Positions 1 through 8,858 of a stretch of DNA of 64,000 nucleotides are shown in pieces. The number at the start of each line of letters is the position of its first letter. Positions within the stretch are counted from its first letter, which is position 1. This DNA is from Motilimonas cestriensis. GTDB taxonomy: Bacteria > Pseudomonadota > Gammaproteobacteria > Enterobacterales > CBDFNC01. The notes under the pieces were generated by a model. That model worked only from the letters and a program-made list of their open reading frames with translations, had not been told where the DNA came from and did no database searches. The stretch lies in contig NZ_JAIMJA010000001.1 of assembly GCF_021295315.1 (NCBI RefSeq), positions 186,001-250,000 of the forward strand, in the 5' to 3' direction. A program made the position numbers and the translations under genes.

Positions 1-1
1 T

Positions 2-373
2 CTTGCCAAACTGAGTGCCCCTCATACCATTGAGAACATTGTAAAAACAACAGTGGACGTTATATTTTCAAAAAATGGCAATGTATCCATTGATGCAATC
101 ACCGAGTCAAACCCCAATAAAAAACGCCAGTTAGAAAGAAAATTTTTGAACATGGTTGGCGTAAGCCCGAAAAATTTAAGTAAACTTGTGCGCTTGCAAG
201 CGGCTTTAAAACTAATAATAAGCCAAGAAGACAGCCTTACGAGCATTGCGTACAAAAGCAACTATTATGACCAATCTCACTTTATTAAAGACTTTAAGGA
301 ATTCACAGGAGTCAACCCTCGCGATTTTCTCGACGACAAAAGCATGGCGCTTTCTTTGCTTTTCAACAAATAA
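2..373 (+). CDS. AraC/XylS-family transcriptional regulator, C-terminal part (partial)
   Basis: The reading frame is open from the first bases of the window, so the gene starts upstream; a GTG at 53 is internal and not a convincing start. The visible part is the two-helix-turn-helix DNA-binding domain of the AraC/XylS family: a first HTH with the run RKFLNMVGVSPKNLSKLVRL, then IAYKSNYYDQSHFIKDFKEF and a final GVNPRDF, which match the family's conserved second half. The N-terminal effector-binding domain is outside the window, so the ligand cannot be guessed. The VOC gene downstream on the same strand is a possible but unproven target. Confidence 0.85.
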   Translation, partial: LAKLSAPHTIENIVKTTVDVIFSKNGNVSIDAITESNPNKKRQLERKFLNMVGVSPKNLSKLVRLQAALKLIISQEDSLTSIAYKSNYYDQSHFIKDFKEFTGVNPRDFLDDKSMALSLLFNK

Positions 374-519
374 GCAGATCTGTCGCTTTTTTACAATTTC
401 TTGTTGCTACCCTGCTCTATCTTGAAAACTGCTCGCTCAAAGTAATACACGACCATCAACAGCGGCACATTAATCACACAGAATGCTAGCAGTACAGGCA
501 AAACTACAAGGATGAAATA

Positions 520-888
520 ATGCACAGTATCGCATCAATTTTTGAGATCCCAGCAACAGACTTAGATCGTGCGGTAAAATTTTACGGCAGCATTTTTGCT
601 TTAACGATTGAAATCATGGATATTCCAGGGATGAGAATGGGAATATTCCCTTACGAGGATCAAGCTACGGTTGGGGTGATTGTCCAGGGGGAAGGCTACT
701 TGCCGTCTAGCTCAGGCATCACCTTATATTTAAATGCAGGCGAAGACCTTCAACTGGTGCTATCAAAAGTAGAAGCAAATGGCGGAAAAATTCTCGCAGC
801 CAAAACACCACATGCAGACGAAAGCGGTTTCTTCGCATTATTTCTAGACACAGAAGGAAACCGACTTGGCCTGCACTCTCCCAAGTAA
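520..888 (+). CDS. VOC superfamily (glyoxalase/bleomycin-resistance fold) protein
   Basis: A 122-residue protein with the vicinal-oxygen-chelate pattern. It opens with FEIPATDLDRAVKFYGSIF, the usual first beta-alpha module, and ends with ALFLDTEGNRLGLHS, where the Glu of DTEGN is the typical second-module metal ligand. Length fits single-domain members that dimerise to form the metal site. Family members include glyoxalases, dioxygenases, thiol transferases and antibiotic-binding proteins; nothing here narrows the substrate. It lies 146 bp after the AraC-type gene on the same strand and is followed by a good terminator. Confidence 0.8.
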   Translation: MHSIASIFEIPATDLDRAVKFYGSIFALTIEIMDIPGMRMGIFPYEDQATVGVIVQGEGYLPSSSGITLYLNAGEDLQLVLSKVEANGGKILAAKTPHADESGFFALFLDTEGNRLGLHSPK

Positions 889-982
889 AAAAGTTGCATG
901 CTACCCAGCACATTGATATGAAACGGGCGACAAGGCAAAAGCGTATACCTTGAGCGCTCACACTATCATTGAAAGGTCACGA

Positions 983-1018
983 GTCAGCCAGCGCTCTTTG
1001 CTCTGGCTGACGGTTTTT
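983..1018 (+). terminator. Rho-independent terminator after the VOC gene
   Basis: A 9-bp perfect stem (GTCAGCCAG / CTGGCTGAC, 983-991 with 1003-1011) is followed by GG and five T on the plus strand. It ends the VOC transcript and abuts the stop codon of the convergent ABC-F gene. Confidence 0.75.
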
Positions 1019-2586
1019 CACAAGTTAATGCAACGTGTCACACCTGATTGCTGGGCAAATTCTTCATCATGACTGACCAAAATAAAGCCACTACGATAAT
1101 CTTTTAGCGCCTGCGCCAGCATTATTTTTGAATCAAGATCCAGATGGTTATCTGGCTCATCAAGTAACAACAGTGGTTGCATTGATTGATGGCTAACAAT
1201 CAACATCGCAAGTTTCATCTTTTCGCCGCCACTGAGCATGCCGCCAAGGCGAAAAACATTGTCACGACGAAAACCAACACCCGCTAGTAGAGTTCGCGCA
1301 TCACTCTCAGCTATGCCATCACAATGTTGCGTCAAGTTATCCAACATCGATAATTCAGGCCGAACAGCGCCAAAATGTTGGTCAAGGTAATAAAGTGGTG
1401 TATTCAGCTGCAGCGCGCCTGTTTGCAGTCGCTCCTCACCTAAGAGTGTTTTCAAAAAGGTCGATTTGCCAGCGCCGTTTTGCCCTATTAGATGCACCTT
1501 ATCAGCTGAAAAGATCTGCTGTGTAATGGGTTGCGCACTGCCGAATGCCAATCTCCCCTGCACAATAGAAACCACTTTGCGAGCGCGGCTTTGATTGTCT
1601 GCCAAATACAGTTTCTGACTTTTTATTTGCTCTTTTCTTGCGCTTAGCGCCTGCTGTGTTTCAAGCAGGTGAGCTTGGCGCAGTTGCTCATTTTTATTGC
1701 GGTTCGAGGCGCGAGCACTGGCTTTGTCTTTTTTGGCATCAAGTAAAATGGATGGCTGACTGCCCTCTTTGCGTAACTTGTTGCCTTGCGCGGCTCGTTG
1801 CTCTGCTTTTTCTCGATTGCGCTGCGCTTGCTCTACAAGCTGTTTTTTCTGTTTCTCAATACTGGCTAATTGACGCCCAACCGATTGTAACTCAATGTCT
1901 TTTTGTTCAGCGTAAATGTCATAGTTGCCACCAAACACTTGCAAGCCCAATTTAGACAATTCCCACACTTCTTGCATTTCTCGCAGTAATTCACGATCGT
2001 GGCTAATGAGCAAAATGGCTCCTTTAAACGCCTGCATCGATTCAATTAACCAATGCTTACCATAGCGATCAAGATGATTTGACGGTTCATCAAGGATCAA
2101 CAGCTCAACATCGCTATCCAACAATTGCCACAGCTGTAATTTCGCTAGCTGCCCCCCGCTCAGTTGAGCGCAGGGAAAGTCAGGCGTTGGTGGTAACCCC
2201 ATGGCGCTAAGCTGCGCACTAAGCCGGGCTGGAAGGTCCCATTCATCGCCAATCAGGTCAAACCAATGTGCTGAGCAATCGCCCAGCTCAATCTGCTTGA
2301 GCCCTTGAAGTACATCGTCTTTCGCCAAAAACTGCGCGATAGTAAGTTCGCCAGCAAGTAACTGCGACGGTTGCTGGCGATACACACCAAACGATGTTGG
2401 CAAAGTAACAGTGCCACTCGATGGGATTAGCTCGCCGCTTAATATTGATGCAAATACCGATTTTCCCACTCCATTGCGACCGACTAAGCCAACACGGCGC
2501 TTGGTCATTGAGCATGACAATTGTTGAAATAACACGTCACCGTTTTCAAATTGATGGTGAATATGGTGAGCTTGTAACACTGGCAT
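1018..2586 (-). CDS. ABC-F family ATPase
   Basis: Soluble protein of 522 residues with two ABC ATPase domains and no membrane segments, the hallmark of ABC-F ribosome-associated ATPases. Domain 1 has Walker A GRNGVGKS, signature LSGGQ and Walker B LLILDEPSNHLD; domain 2 has GQNGAGKS, LSGGEKMKLAM and LLLLDEPDNHLD. The Lys/Arg/Gln-rich stretch between them is the inter-domain linker that reaches toward the peptidyl-transferase centre in this family. The start is the ATG at 2586, not an upstream in-frame start at 2613, because AGGAGG lies 6 bases before it. Members include translation factors (EttA, Uup, YbiT, YheS) and antibiotic-protection proteins; which one this is cannot be told. Confidence 0.9.
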   Translation of the reverse strand: MPVLQAHHIHHQFENGDVLFQQLSCSMTKRRVGLVGRNGVGKSVFASILSGELIPSSGTVTLPTSFGVYRQQPSQLLAGELTIAQFLAKDDVLQGLKQIELGDCSAHWFDLIGDEWDLPARLSAQLSAMGLPPTPDFPCAQLSGGQLAKLQLWQLLDSDVELLILDEPSNHLDRYGKHWLIESMQAFKGAILLISHDRELLREMQEVWELSKLGLQVFGGNYDIYAEQKDIELQSVGRQLASIEKQKKQLVEQAQRNREKAEQRAAQGNKLRKEGSQPSILLDAKKDKASARASNRNKNEQLRQAHLLETQQALSARKEQIKSQKLYLADNQSRARKVVSIVQGRLAFGSAQPITQQIFSADKVHLIGQNGAGKSTFLKTLLGEERLQTGALQLNTPLYYLDQHFGAVRPELSMLDNLTQHCDGIAESDARTLLAGVGFRRDNVFRLGGMLSGGEKMKLAMLIVSHQSMQPLLLLDEPDNHLDLDSKIMLAQALKDYRSGFILVSHDEEFAQQSGVTRCINL

Positions 2587-3141
2587 AATTTGCCTCCTGT
2601 GTGACAGGGACATAAGCCGTAGCTAAATACAATTTAGTGATGAGAGCGATGCTAATACACGCACTTATAAAAGCGATTCAAATCAATGAATGAAAATGTA
2701 ATGGCAACGAAATATCGGAAAGTGAGCTACGCCTACTAACCCTGTAGATCCAAAAATAAAGTAAGAAATGGATAACAGGTTTAGATCTTCATGTTGGCGT
2801 AAACTCCTCAAGAAATAGTGGAGTTATGTTAATCAGCTAACTGGACTAAAGTCAAGCCCGCAATAAGAAGCAATCCGTACCAACAGCCGCGATTATCAAG
2901 CAAACGATTTATATCAAATACTTTGAACAAGCTGGTGCTGACCAAGTTACTTTTAGGTGATATTATTTTTACAATGAGTTGGACAATAAAGTAACCGCTT
3001 TTCGTTGTAACTTATTTGATGCTCGGTATTTTAGTTTTTCGGTGAGCCGTTTTTCGCGGTACGAAAATATTCAAATTCAAGTGAGTATACCGCTAGTTTT
3101 ACTTCGTTCAGCCGCATTAAAATCAATTTGGAATGTTATAA
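2587..3141. other. Gene-poor gap between ABC-F and DUF4272 genes
   Basis: AT-rich 555-bp interval holding the promoters of the two flanking divergent genes. A stop-free plus-strand stretch of roughly 180 bp ends just inside the DUF4272 start but has no start codon with a ribosome site and no family I recognise. No repeat or RNA gene is evident. Confidence 0.5.
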
Positions 3142-4158
3142 ATGAGTATTTTACTTAACGCATATTGTACACACCTTATGCCTCCTTCATTAGCTTTTCC
3201 CCATACGCTTCATGGACGCCGTGATTTAACCAATCCTGAACTCACGCAGCATTTAAAAGGGTTTCAAGGCTATGTAATGGAAAAAGGCAACAAGGAAATG
3301 ACCAAGATTAAATATCATCTCCTTAGGCACATTCAAAGAGTCAATCATCATTTTAGCTTTACTATTGAAGAGACTGATTTAGATGCTTTAGCACAATGGT
3401 CATTGGATTCTAACGCCATCCTTTTTCTCAAAGATGGCTCTATTCGTAGTCCAGTGGGAAGCGTCTTATTTACTCCAAGTGGTGATCTACCTGATCCAGC
3501 TGTTAACGTCCCCTTTTTACCCGAAAGTTACAATCGTAGGGAGCAGACAGAACACTTTCTCAAGCAAAATAATATTCCGGTGCCCAAGCTACCGCCTATT
3601 CCATGTGAGCAAGAGTTACTATTGCGGTCTGAAGATGCAATTTATCATCGTGCCATGGCTCTTTTTGTCGTCGCACTTAGGGCTGAATACCTTGCAACAG
3701 GGGAGCCTATTCAAATTGAGACCCTCAAGGAAAAAATTCCTGACGGATTTAGAGATCTTAGCCCTGCTGAAATCGTTTTTCTAAACGGTGAACCAAGTGA
3801 AGAAGAGGTCATACAATTTGCTTGGCGCTATGAAGGGGTTGCTTTATTACTTTGGGTACTAGGGTTGCTACCTGAGCTTGACTTCCCAAACTCAATTTGC
3901 GATGTGCCTAACGTAGCTAAAATAGCCTTTAACTGCGATGCCCTTAAAAAGGATATTAAATTGAAGCCAATCAATGAAGTATTGGATTGTTTGGATTTGC
4001 ACTACCGACTTCATTGGCTATGCCGGCAGGCTGCGCTTGATGAAAAACCACTTCCCTTTGAAGTTGATAGTGGCGTTATTGTAGAGCGTCACTACGCACT
4101 AAACTGGCTAATTGGCTTTGAGGGCTCAAATTGGGATGATGTAGACACACCAACCTAA
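3142..4158 (+). CDS. DUF4272 domain-containing protein
   Basis: A 338-residue soluble protein of unknown function. The C-terminal two thirds carry the DUF4272 pattern: the block RSEDAIYHRAMALFVVALRA (about residues 157-176), then AWRYEGVALLLWVLGLLPEL, a CDVPNV motif, LDLHYRLHWLCRQA, and the closing GVIVERHYALNWLIG followed by WDDVDTPT. The N-terminal 100 residues appear to be a fused region seen in long members of the family. The first ATG is used; its ribosome site (GGAATG) is weak, so a start further in is possible. It stands alone between divergent or unrelated genes, and context suggests no function. Confidence 0.8.
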   Translation: MSILLNAYCTHLMPPSLAFPHTLHGRRDLTNPELTQHLKGFQGYVMEKGNKEMTKIKYHLLRHIQRVNHHFSFTIEETDLDALAQWSLDSNAILFLKDGSIRSPVGSVLFTPSGDLPDPAVNVPFLPESYNRREQTEHFLKQNNIPVPKLPPIPCEQELLLRSEDAIYHRAMALFVVALRAEYLATGEPIQIETLKEKIPDGFRDLSPAEIVFLNGEPSEEEVIQFAWRYEGVALLLWVLGLLPELDFPNSICDVPNVAKIAFNCDALKKDIKLKPINEVLDCLDLHYRLHWLCRQAALDEKPLPFEVDSGVIVERHYALNWLIGFEGSNWDDVDTPT

Positions 4159-4330
4159 ATTTGAAGACATACTCACTACAAAGCCAGCTAGTATATGCCC
4201 AAGCTCCAGTTGATTATTGGCCAACGCAGTAAACAACTGGAACCCTTGCTAATCCCGAAGTGCAACTGTCATTAAAGACAATGGGTAGCTATGACAATCC
4301 CTCTGTCTCATTCTTGTTTGCAGTAAAGCC

Positions 4331-4435
4331 ATGCGGCAGCAGCTGCACTCTGCTGTTACCTATGGCGCCACATCTGCAGAGATGGCGCTAACTGAACTTA
4401 TCGCTTTAGCCAGCAGCACAGTCGTATCGCGTTAA
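4331..4435 (+). pseudogene. Possible remnant of a carboxymuconolactone decarboxylase/AhpD-like gene
   Basis: A 34-codon open frame encodes QLHSAVTYGATSAEMALTEL followed by IALASS and a stop. The pattern (Leu-His, then Gly-Ala-Thr, then Glu) resembles the core helix region of the carboxymuconolactone decarboxylase fold. A second frame just upstream (about 4227-4335) reads into a Cys-x3-Cys, as though one frameshift separates the two halves. There is no complete gene and no ribosome site. Recognition rests on a short pattern, so this is tentative. Confidence 0.25.
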
Positions 4436-4530
4436 ATCATTATAGGATAGACAACATTGGCCTGGGATTAACTAATACCAAGAATGCGATCAGGTTGAGC
4501 AAAACGGGCTAAAACCTAAAAAGCGAAAAT

Positions 4531-4550
4531 CAGCCGCACGGATGCGGCTG
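4531..4550 (-). terminator. Hairpin terminator downstream of azoR
   Basis: Perfect 8-bp stem CAGCCGCA / TGCGGCTG with a 4-base loop. Read on the minus strand it is followed by ATTTTCGCTTTTT, a T-rich tail. It lies about 40 bp after the azoR stop codon. Confidence 0.6.
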
Positions 4551-4588
4551 ATAAGCCACCGAAAGGTTTTAGTGGGCTCTTTTCGGTA

Positions 4589-5254
4589 TTATTTTGCTGC
4601 TGCCAATTTTTGTGCCAGTCGTTTAATGTCAGCCAAGGCTTGCTGCTTCGAAGCACGGTGGCGCTCATCACCAAACTCCTGATATTCAGATGCTATTTCA
4701 TAAAAAGCATCTGCGCCAAGGTACGGAGAAAGTTGCTCAATATGGCGCGAAAGATGATTAAACTCATACTTAGCCTCGCCTTTTTTAAAATCAAACTCGC
4801 CCCAAGACGCCAGTAATACCACCTTTTTACCACTGAGTATTGGCTCAAGAGGTTGGTCGCCACGGGCTAAATCAAATGAAAAGGTTTTGTCTACTCTTAT
4901 CACTAAATCGAACCAAGCTTTGAGCACCGCTGGCATGCCGTAATTATACATAGGACTACTGAGAACAATAATGTCGGCTTTGATCACCTCATCAATTAAC
5001 CTATCAGACTGGGCCAGTACGGTGCGCTGCTGCTCACTCAACTCTCCCCTGGCAAAAGCTGCAGCAATAAACGCTTCATCTATAAACATAGGCGGGGTTA
5101 AAGACAAGTCACGATGAATAACTTCAGCTTGATTATATTGCTGCTTAAACTCATCAATAAATGTCTCGCCTAACATCCGGCTTATTGACATATGATGCTG
5201 CTGAGTTGGATGAAACTTCCTGACACTTGCGCTAACATATAGAACATTTTCCAT
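4589..5254 (-). CDS. azoR: FMN-dependent NADH-azoreductase family protein
   Basis: A 221-residue flavodoxin-fold quinone/azo reductase. The N-terminal VLYVSASVR loop is where the FMN phosphate binds, SSPMYNYGMPAVLKAWFD is the flavin-ring-binding segment of AzoR-type enzymes, and the helix-rich C-terminus is normal. Family members reduce quinones and azo dyes with NAD(P)H and protect against thiol-specific and electrophile stress. It is transcribed divergently from a LysR-type gene 108 bp away, the classic layout in which the regulator controls the enzyme. A hairpin terminator follows. Family assignment is firm; the natural substrate is not known. Confidence 0.88.
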   Translation of the reverse strand: MENVLYVSASVRKFHPTQQHHMSISRMLGETFIDEFKQQYNQAEVIHRDLSLTPPMFIDEAFIAAAFARGELSEQQRTVLAQSDRLIDEVIKADIIVLSSPMYNYGMPAVLKAWFDLVIRVDKTFSFDLARGDQPLEPILSGKKVVLLASWGEFDFKKGEAKYEFNHLSRHIEQLSPYLGADAFYEIASEYQEFGDERHRASKQQALADIKRLAQKLAAAK

Positions 5255-5362
5255 GACACTCTCCTTATTTTTCTGATAGGTGGAGTGTACAAATCGCGCC
5301 GTACTCGTGACAAATTAGAAAAAGCCTTAAATAGATAACTTAAGATTAACTATAGAGACACT

Positions 5363-6220
5363 ATGCTGACGCAAATATCTTCCCTTAATTACCTCAAAAC
5401 CTTTGTTATTGCGGCGCAGCACTTAAGCTTTAAAGCGGCCGCTAACACATTAAATATTTCACCAACGGCTGTATCGCATCAGATCAAGGGGCTTGAGTCA
5501 CAACTTCGCGTGGCATTATTCGTACGCCACACCCGTGCCGTGTCTTTAACGGATGCCGGTAATAAACTGTTGATCGCCTGTTTAGGCGCATTTAGTCAGT
5601 TAGATGCAACGCTCAATGAATTACAACACGACAAACGCGATCTCAACATATCCTGTTGCAACTCATTTGCCGCGCTTTGGCTAACGCCAAGAAGCGCACA
5701 AATCAGCGCCGCTTTCCCTCGCAATCCATTAAAAATATGTGCCAGTGATAGCCTGATCGATTTTTCACGGGATCAGCATATCGATATTGCCCTGCGCTAT
5801 GGTCCAGACCAACACAACCCATCAGAACAATTGCTTGCTATAGAACAAATAGGCCTATACCAGTCGGCACAATTAATTGATAACAATCCCAATCATTTAC
5901 CATCGGCCCTATTTGTTACCCAATGGGCGAATGAAAGCGTGCTTAAGAACATCACATGGCAAAGTCATGTGGACGAACCTGGTTATCGTGTTACCGCTGT
6001 TGAGCAGGAATATTTTGTGCTACAAGCCATTATGTCTGGGCAGGGGGTTGGGCTACTAAGTGATATCCTCGCCAAGACGGCTGTTGAACAAGGCTGGATA
6101 GTACCTGTAGCGGGCTTTACCGCGTTTACAGGTTATCGCTATTGGTTACGGGTTAATCCGGCGCGTAAAGAGATAGGCGCGGTAAAACAATTTAGTGATT
6201 GGATAAAGAATGAATTTTAA
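5363..6220 (+). CDS. LysR-family transcriptional regulator (GcvA-like)
   Basis: 285 residues, normal LysR length. The N-terminal winged HTH (about residues 7-66) includes HLSFKAAANTLNISPTAVSH and IKGLESQLRVALFVRHTRAV; the rest is a two-lobed effector-binding domain ending with GQGVGLLSDILAKTAVEQGW and a YRYWLR strand. The overall style resembles the GcvA subgroup. It is divergent from the azoreductase gene, so regulation of azoR and itself from the shared 108-bp region is the simplest reading; no clear T-N11-A palindrome stood out there. The effector is unknown. Confidence 0.88.
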   Translation: MLTQISSLNYLKTFVIAAQHLSFKAAANTLNISPTAVSHQIKGLESQLRVALFVRHTRAVSLTDAGNKLLIACLGAFSQLDATLNELQHDKRDLNISCCNSFAALWLTPRSAQISAAFPRNPLKICASDSLIDFSRDQHIDIALRYGPDQHNPSEQLLAIEQIGLYQSAQLIDNNPNHLPSALFVTQWANESVLKNITWQSHVDEPGYRVTAVEQEYFVLQAIMSGQGVGLLSDILAKTAVEQGWIVPVAGFTAFTGYRYWLRVNPARKEIGAVKQFSDWIKNEF

Positions 6221-6367
6221 GCCTTTTTTAACTGAGAAGGTATGAAATAAACCTTGATACGAGTGCTGGCATCACGCACAAAACATAATCTATAACGATA
6301 GTCCACCTAACTGATAATTTTCAGCTACCTTTGGTAAAAGAGCGCAAACAGGACAACTAAACAATTA

Positions 6368-7906
6368 ATGAACAAAAAGATGATAGGAACCCTTATCGCC
6401 ATCGGTATTGTCTTATTTGCTGGCGCAGCCAGCTATCACTATGAAAAAGAAAGAATAAAGCAAATCACTAAAGAAACCCTGCTTTTTCGTATTGATAGCT
6501 TTGAGCAATACCTGCACTTAATGTCTGCCAGTAATATAGCCATGCGAAACGCAATGCGTAGCCATTATCAGCTTGCCCGACAAGGTGATCTAACCAACCA
6601 TATTCTTGATAGCCTAGCTTTCTTTGAACAATACCAAGTTTATTCATTGCCTGAGGTTTATAACCCTGCTGATCCTAACTACCTAAATGGCACCCTCACT
6701 ATCGCTGGTGAGGTAGATATCAACTCTCCTAACTTGCGTCACGAACTCACCGCGGCAATTTCCCTTAATGAACAGTTAGCGGTCTATGTAGGTGAAGCCA
6801 AATTGGCCCTTTGGACTTATTATATTTCCAAGCAAAAATTTGTGTATATATTGCCCAAGTTGCCCCTCAATCAATATCAGTTTTCTGAAAGTTTGTACTT
6901 GAAACCGTTTTGGCAACAACTTGAGCCGCAATCTAACCCTGAAGGCAGGCAAATGATTACCGACTTATACGAAGATTCTGCAGGACAAGGCTTAATGGTC
7001 ACCATTGCCAGCCCTGTTTACTATCGCGGCGACTTTCTCGGTGTTATCTGTGTTGATGTCGGCATCGATTACTTACAATCGGTATTAAGAATTGGCGAGG
7101 CGGTTGGCGAGTCGGTATTGATAGATGAAAATGGCCTACTCGTTGCCACAGCTGGTGAGCCCAGCGAGGGCAAAAAATCCAATATTGTTTATTTACCTAC
7201 CGCGCAGCAATGGCTCGAGCTTGATAGCAGTTGGGTTTATGCCGAGGAAATCAAGCCTGGCGAGCTGTATTTTGTTCATTCGTTAGCAAAGACTGAGCTG
7301 ATGTTAGCAGCAATCCGCAAGTCTTTAACCGTTTGGCTGTTGTTGTTGCTCGGCTGCGTGCTGAGTTACTTAGCTTATAGCCAATATTGTGCATCGGTAA
7401 AACACAGGCAACTAATGCTGATCGACCCGCTGACTAAGCTCTACAACCGACGCGGTTTAGAAATTTTAGTTACACCTATTTATGCGCATTTAGCTCGAAC
7501 GCAGCAATACGCGGCCATTTTATTAATTGATATTGATAAGTTTAAACAAGTTAACGACACCTATGGCCATGGTATTGGTGATGAGGTGCTGAAATCGACC
7601 GCAAAAATATTAAATAGAACCAATCGTAAAAGCGCTATTTGTGCCCGCTGGGGCGGTGAAGAGTTTATGGTGTTTTTACAGGCCGCAACCCCTAACGGCG
7701 CGATGTTAGTGGCCGAAAGAATACGGCAACAAGTTGAAAACAACACGCTAAGTGCGCAAAACTTAAACATCACCATTAGTGTCGGTATTGCTGTCACTCA
7801 AGGTGAAATGACGTTTGAGATGCTCGTTGAGCAAGCTGATAGCGCACTATACCAAGCGAAACAAAATGGCCGAAATCAGTCTGTGCTATTTACCCAACAC
7901 ATTTAA
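6368..7906 (+). CDS. Membrane-anchored diguanylate cyclase (GGDEF) with extracytoplasmic sensor
   Basis: 512 residues. One membrane helix lies at about 5-23, a periplasmic Cache-type sensor follows (the YEDSAGQGLMVTIASPVYYR and GDFLGVICVDVGID segments are characteristic), a second helix lies at about 317-336, and a C-terminal GGDEF domain spans about 345-505. The catalytic loop is GGEEF (429-433), preceded by DIDKFKQVNDTYGH, so synthesis of cyclic di-GMP from GTP is expected. The inhibitory I-site, normally RxxD five residues before GGEEF, reads RKSA, so product inhibition may be lost. No ligand can be assigned to the sensor. It is a single gene. Confidence 0.9.
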   Translation: MNKKMIGTLIAIGIVLFAGAASYHYEKERIKQITKETLLFRIDSFEQYLHLMSASNIAMRNAMRSHYQLARQGDLTNHILDSLAFFEQYQVYSLPEVYNPADPNYLNGTLTIAGEVDINSPNLRHELTAAISLNEQLAVYVGEAKLALWTYYISKQKFVYILPKLPLNQYQFSESLYLKPFWQQLEPQSNPEGRQMITDLYEDSAGQGLMVTIASPVYYRGDFLGVICVDVGIDYLQSVLRIGEAVGESVLIDENGLLVATAGEPSEGKKSNIVYLPTAQQWLELDSSWVYAEEIKPGELYFVHSLAKTELMLAAIRKSLTVWLLLLLGCVLSYLAYSQYCASVKHRQLMLIDPLTKLYNRRGLEILVTPIYAHLARTQQYAAILLIDIDKFKQVNDTYGHGIGDEVLKSTAKILNRTNRKSAICARWGGEEFMVFLQAATPNGAMLVAERIRQQVENNTLSAQNLNITISVGIAVTQGEMTFEMLVEQADSALYQAKQNGRNQSVLFTQHI

Positions 7907-7961
7907 TTTTGATGGCCTATCACCCTGCCCTACTTCACAGTGTAAACTAGCCGCTTGTCTA

Positions 7962-8738
7962 CTATGGGTGAGTATCTAGGTAATCACTCACCCATGCTGC
8001 AAAACCAAGCCCCCCGGGTTTATTCATGACCGTGCTTGGCTTGTTTGTTAACAGGTGCCAATGTTGCTTAATATTAGCCACACCAATACTTTGCTTAAAA
8101 AAGCCAAACATCACATCGTCATTTGCCGAATCGCCGATAAATGCACAGTGTTGCTGGATTTGGTCTGAATCAAACTGATGATGACGCGCCAGCCAGTCGC
8201 GCGCGCCTTTTAGTTTGTCGTTATCCCCCAGCCACATATTAATGTGAATGGAGCTCGCCGTGGCATTGACACCGCGCTGTCTGATAAAGGCTAACACGCT
8301 GGCAACTTGCTCTGCGCTAACACCAGAAACCGCTTGATTAAAGTCAATCGCAACATCGTAACGGCGATAATCATTATCCTGAGCCAGCTGTAGTTTAGGG
8401 TAAGTACATACAATTTCGGTCGCCAGTTTAGATAACCGCTGTCGGTTTGCTTTTCTTGCTTGGCGATCGCAGCTGTCAATGTAGCTTAACTGCTCTCCTT
8501 CAGATTCAATGGTAAATGCGCCGTTTTCACCAATAACGGCGCTAACAGGCCATAATCTGGCAATTTGGTCACACCAACCCGCACAAGCCCCCGTTACAGG
8601 CACAACTTGAATGCCCGCTTGTTGTAAACGATACAGCGCAACTAATGTTTCTGCGGGTAACTTGCCTGCTAGGGTCAGGGTATCGTCTACGTCGGTAAAC
8701 AAGACCTTGATCGGGTTTAAATCAGGTTTTATCGTCAT
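7962..8738 (-). CDS. HAD-superfamily (class IIB) phosphatase
   Basis: 258 residues with all four HAD motifs: FTDVDDTLT (nucleophile and acid Asp), PVTG (motif II Thr), a Lys in NDKLKGARDW, and IGDSANDDVMF (motif IV acids). The cap resembles class IIB sugar/polyol phosphatases of the Cof, sucrose-phosphatase and mannosyl-phosphoglycerate-phosphatase type. It follows a Ugp-like ABC operon on the same strand after a 120-bp gap, so dephosphorylation of an imported phosphoester, or of its breakdown product, is a reasonable inference. The substrate is not proven by sequence. Confidence 0.8.
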   Translation of the reverse strand: MTIKPDLNPIKVLFTDVDDTLTLAGKLPAETLVALYRLQQAGIQVVPVTGACAGWCDQIARLWPVSAVIGENGAFTIESEGEQLSYIDSCDRQARKANRQRLSKLATEIVCTYPKLQLAQDNDYRRYDVAIDFNQAVSGVSAEQVASVLAFIRQRGVNATASSIHINMWLGDNDKLKGARDWLARHHQFDSDQIQQHCAFIGDSANDDVMFGFFKQSIGVANIKQHWHLLTNKPSTVMNKPGGLGFAAWVSDYLDTHP

Positions 8739-8858
8739 AAAATAATCGTTCTACTCAGCTAAGTTTGCTCAGAGCGATGGCTCGCTCATCGGCTGCTATT
8801 GTTCTCAACTGTAAGCTTAAACTAACGGATTACACTGCCGGATTAAACTAAGTTGAGG

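Larger units (their letters stand above)
4159..4588. other. Gap after the DUF4272 gene with possible gene decay
   Basis: 430 bp without an intact gene. It contains a possible decayed AhpD/carboxymuconolactone-decarboxylase-like fragment (4331-4435) and the azoR terminator hairpin (4531-4550). The rest looks noncoding. Confidence 0.5.

Noticed and set aside
1018-2586. ABC-F gene as an antibiotic-resistance determinant
   Set aside because: Nothing in the visible motifs or neighbours separates resistance-type from housekeeping ABC-F proteins, so no resistance call is made.
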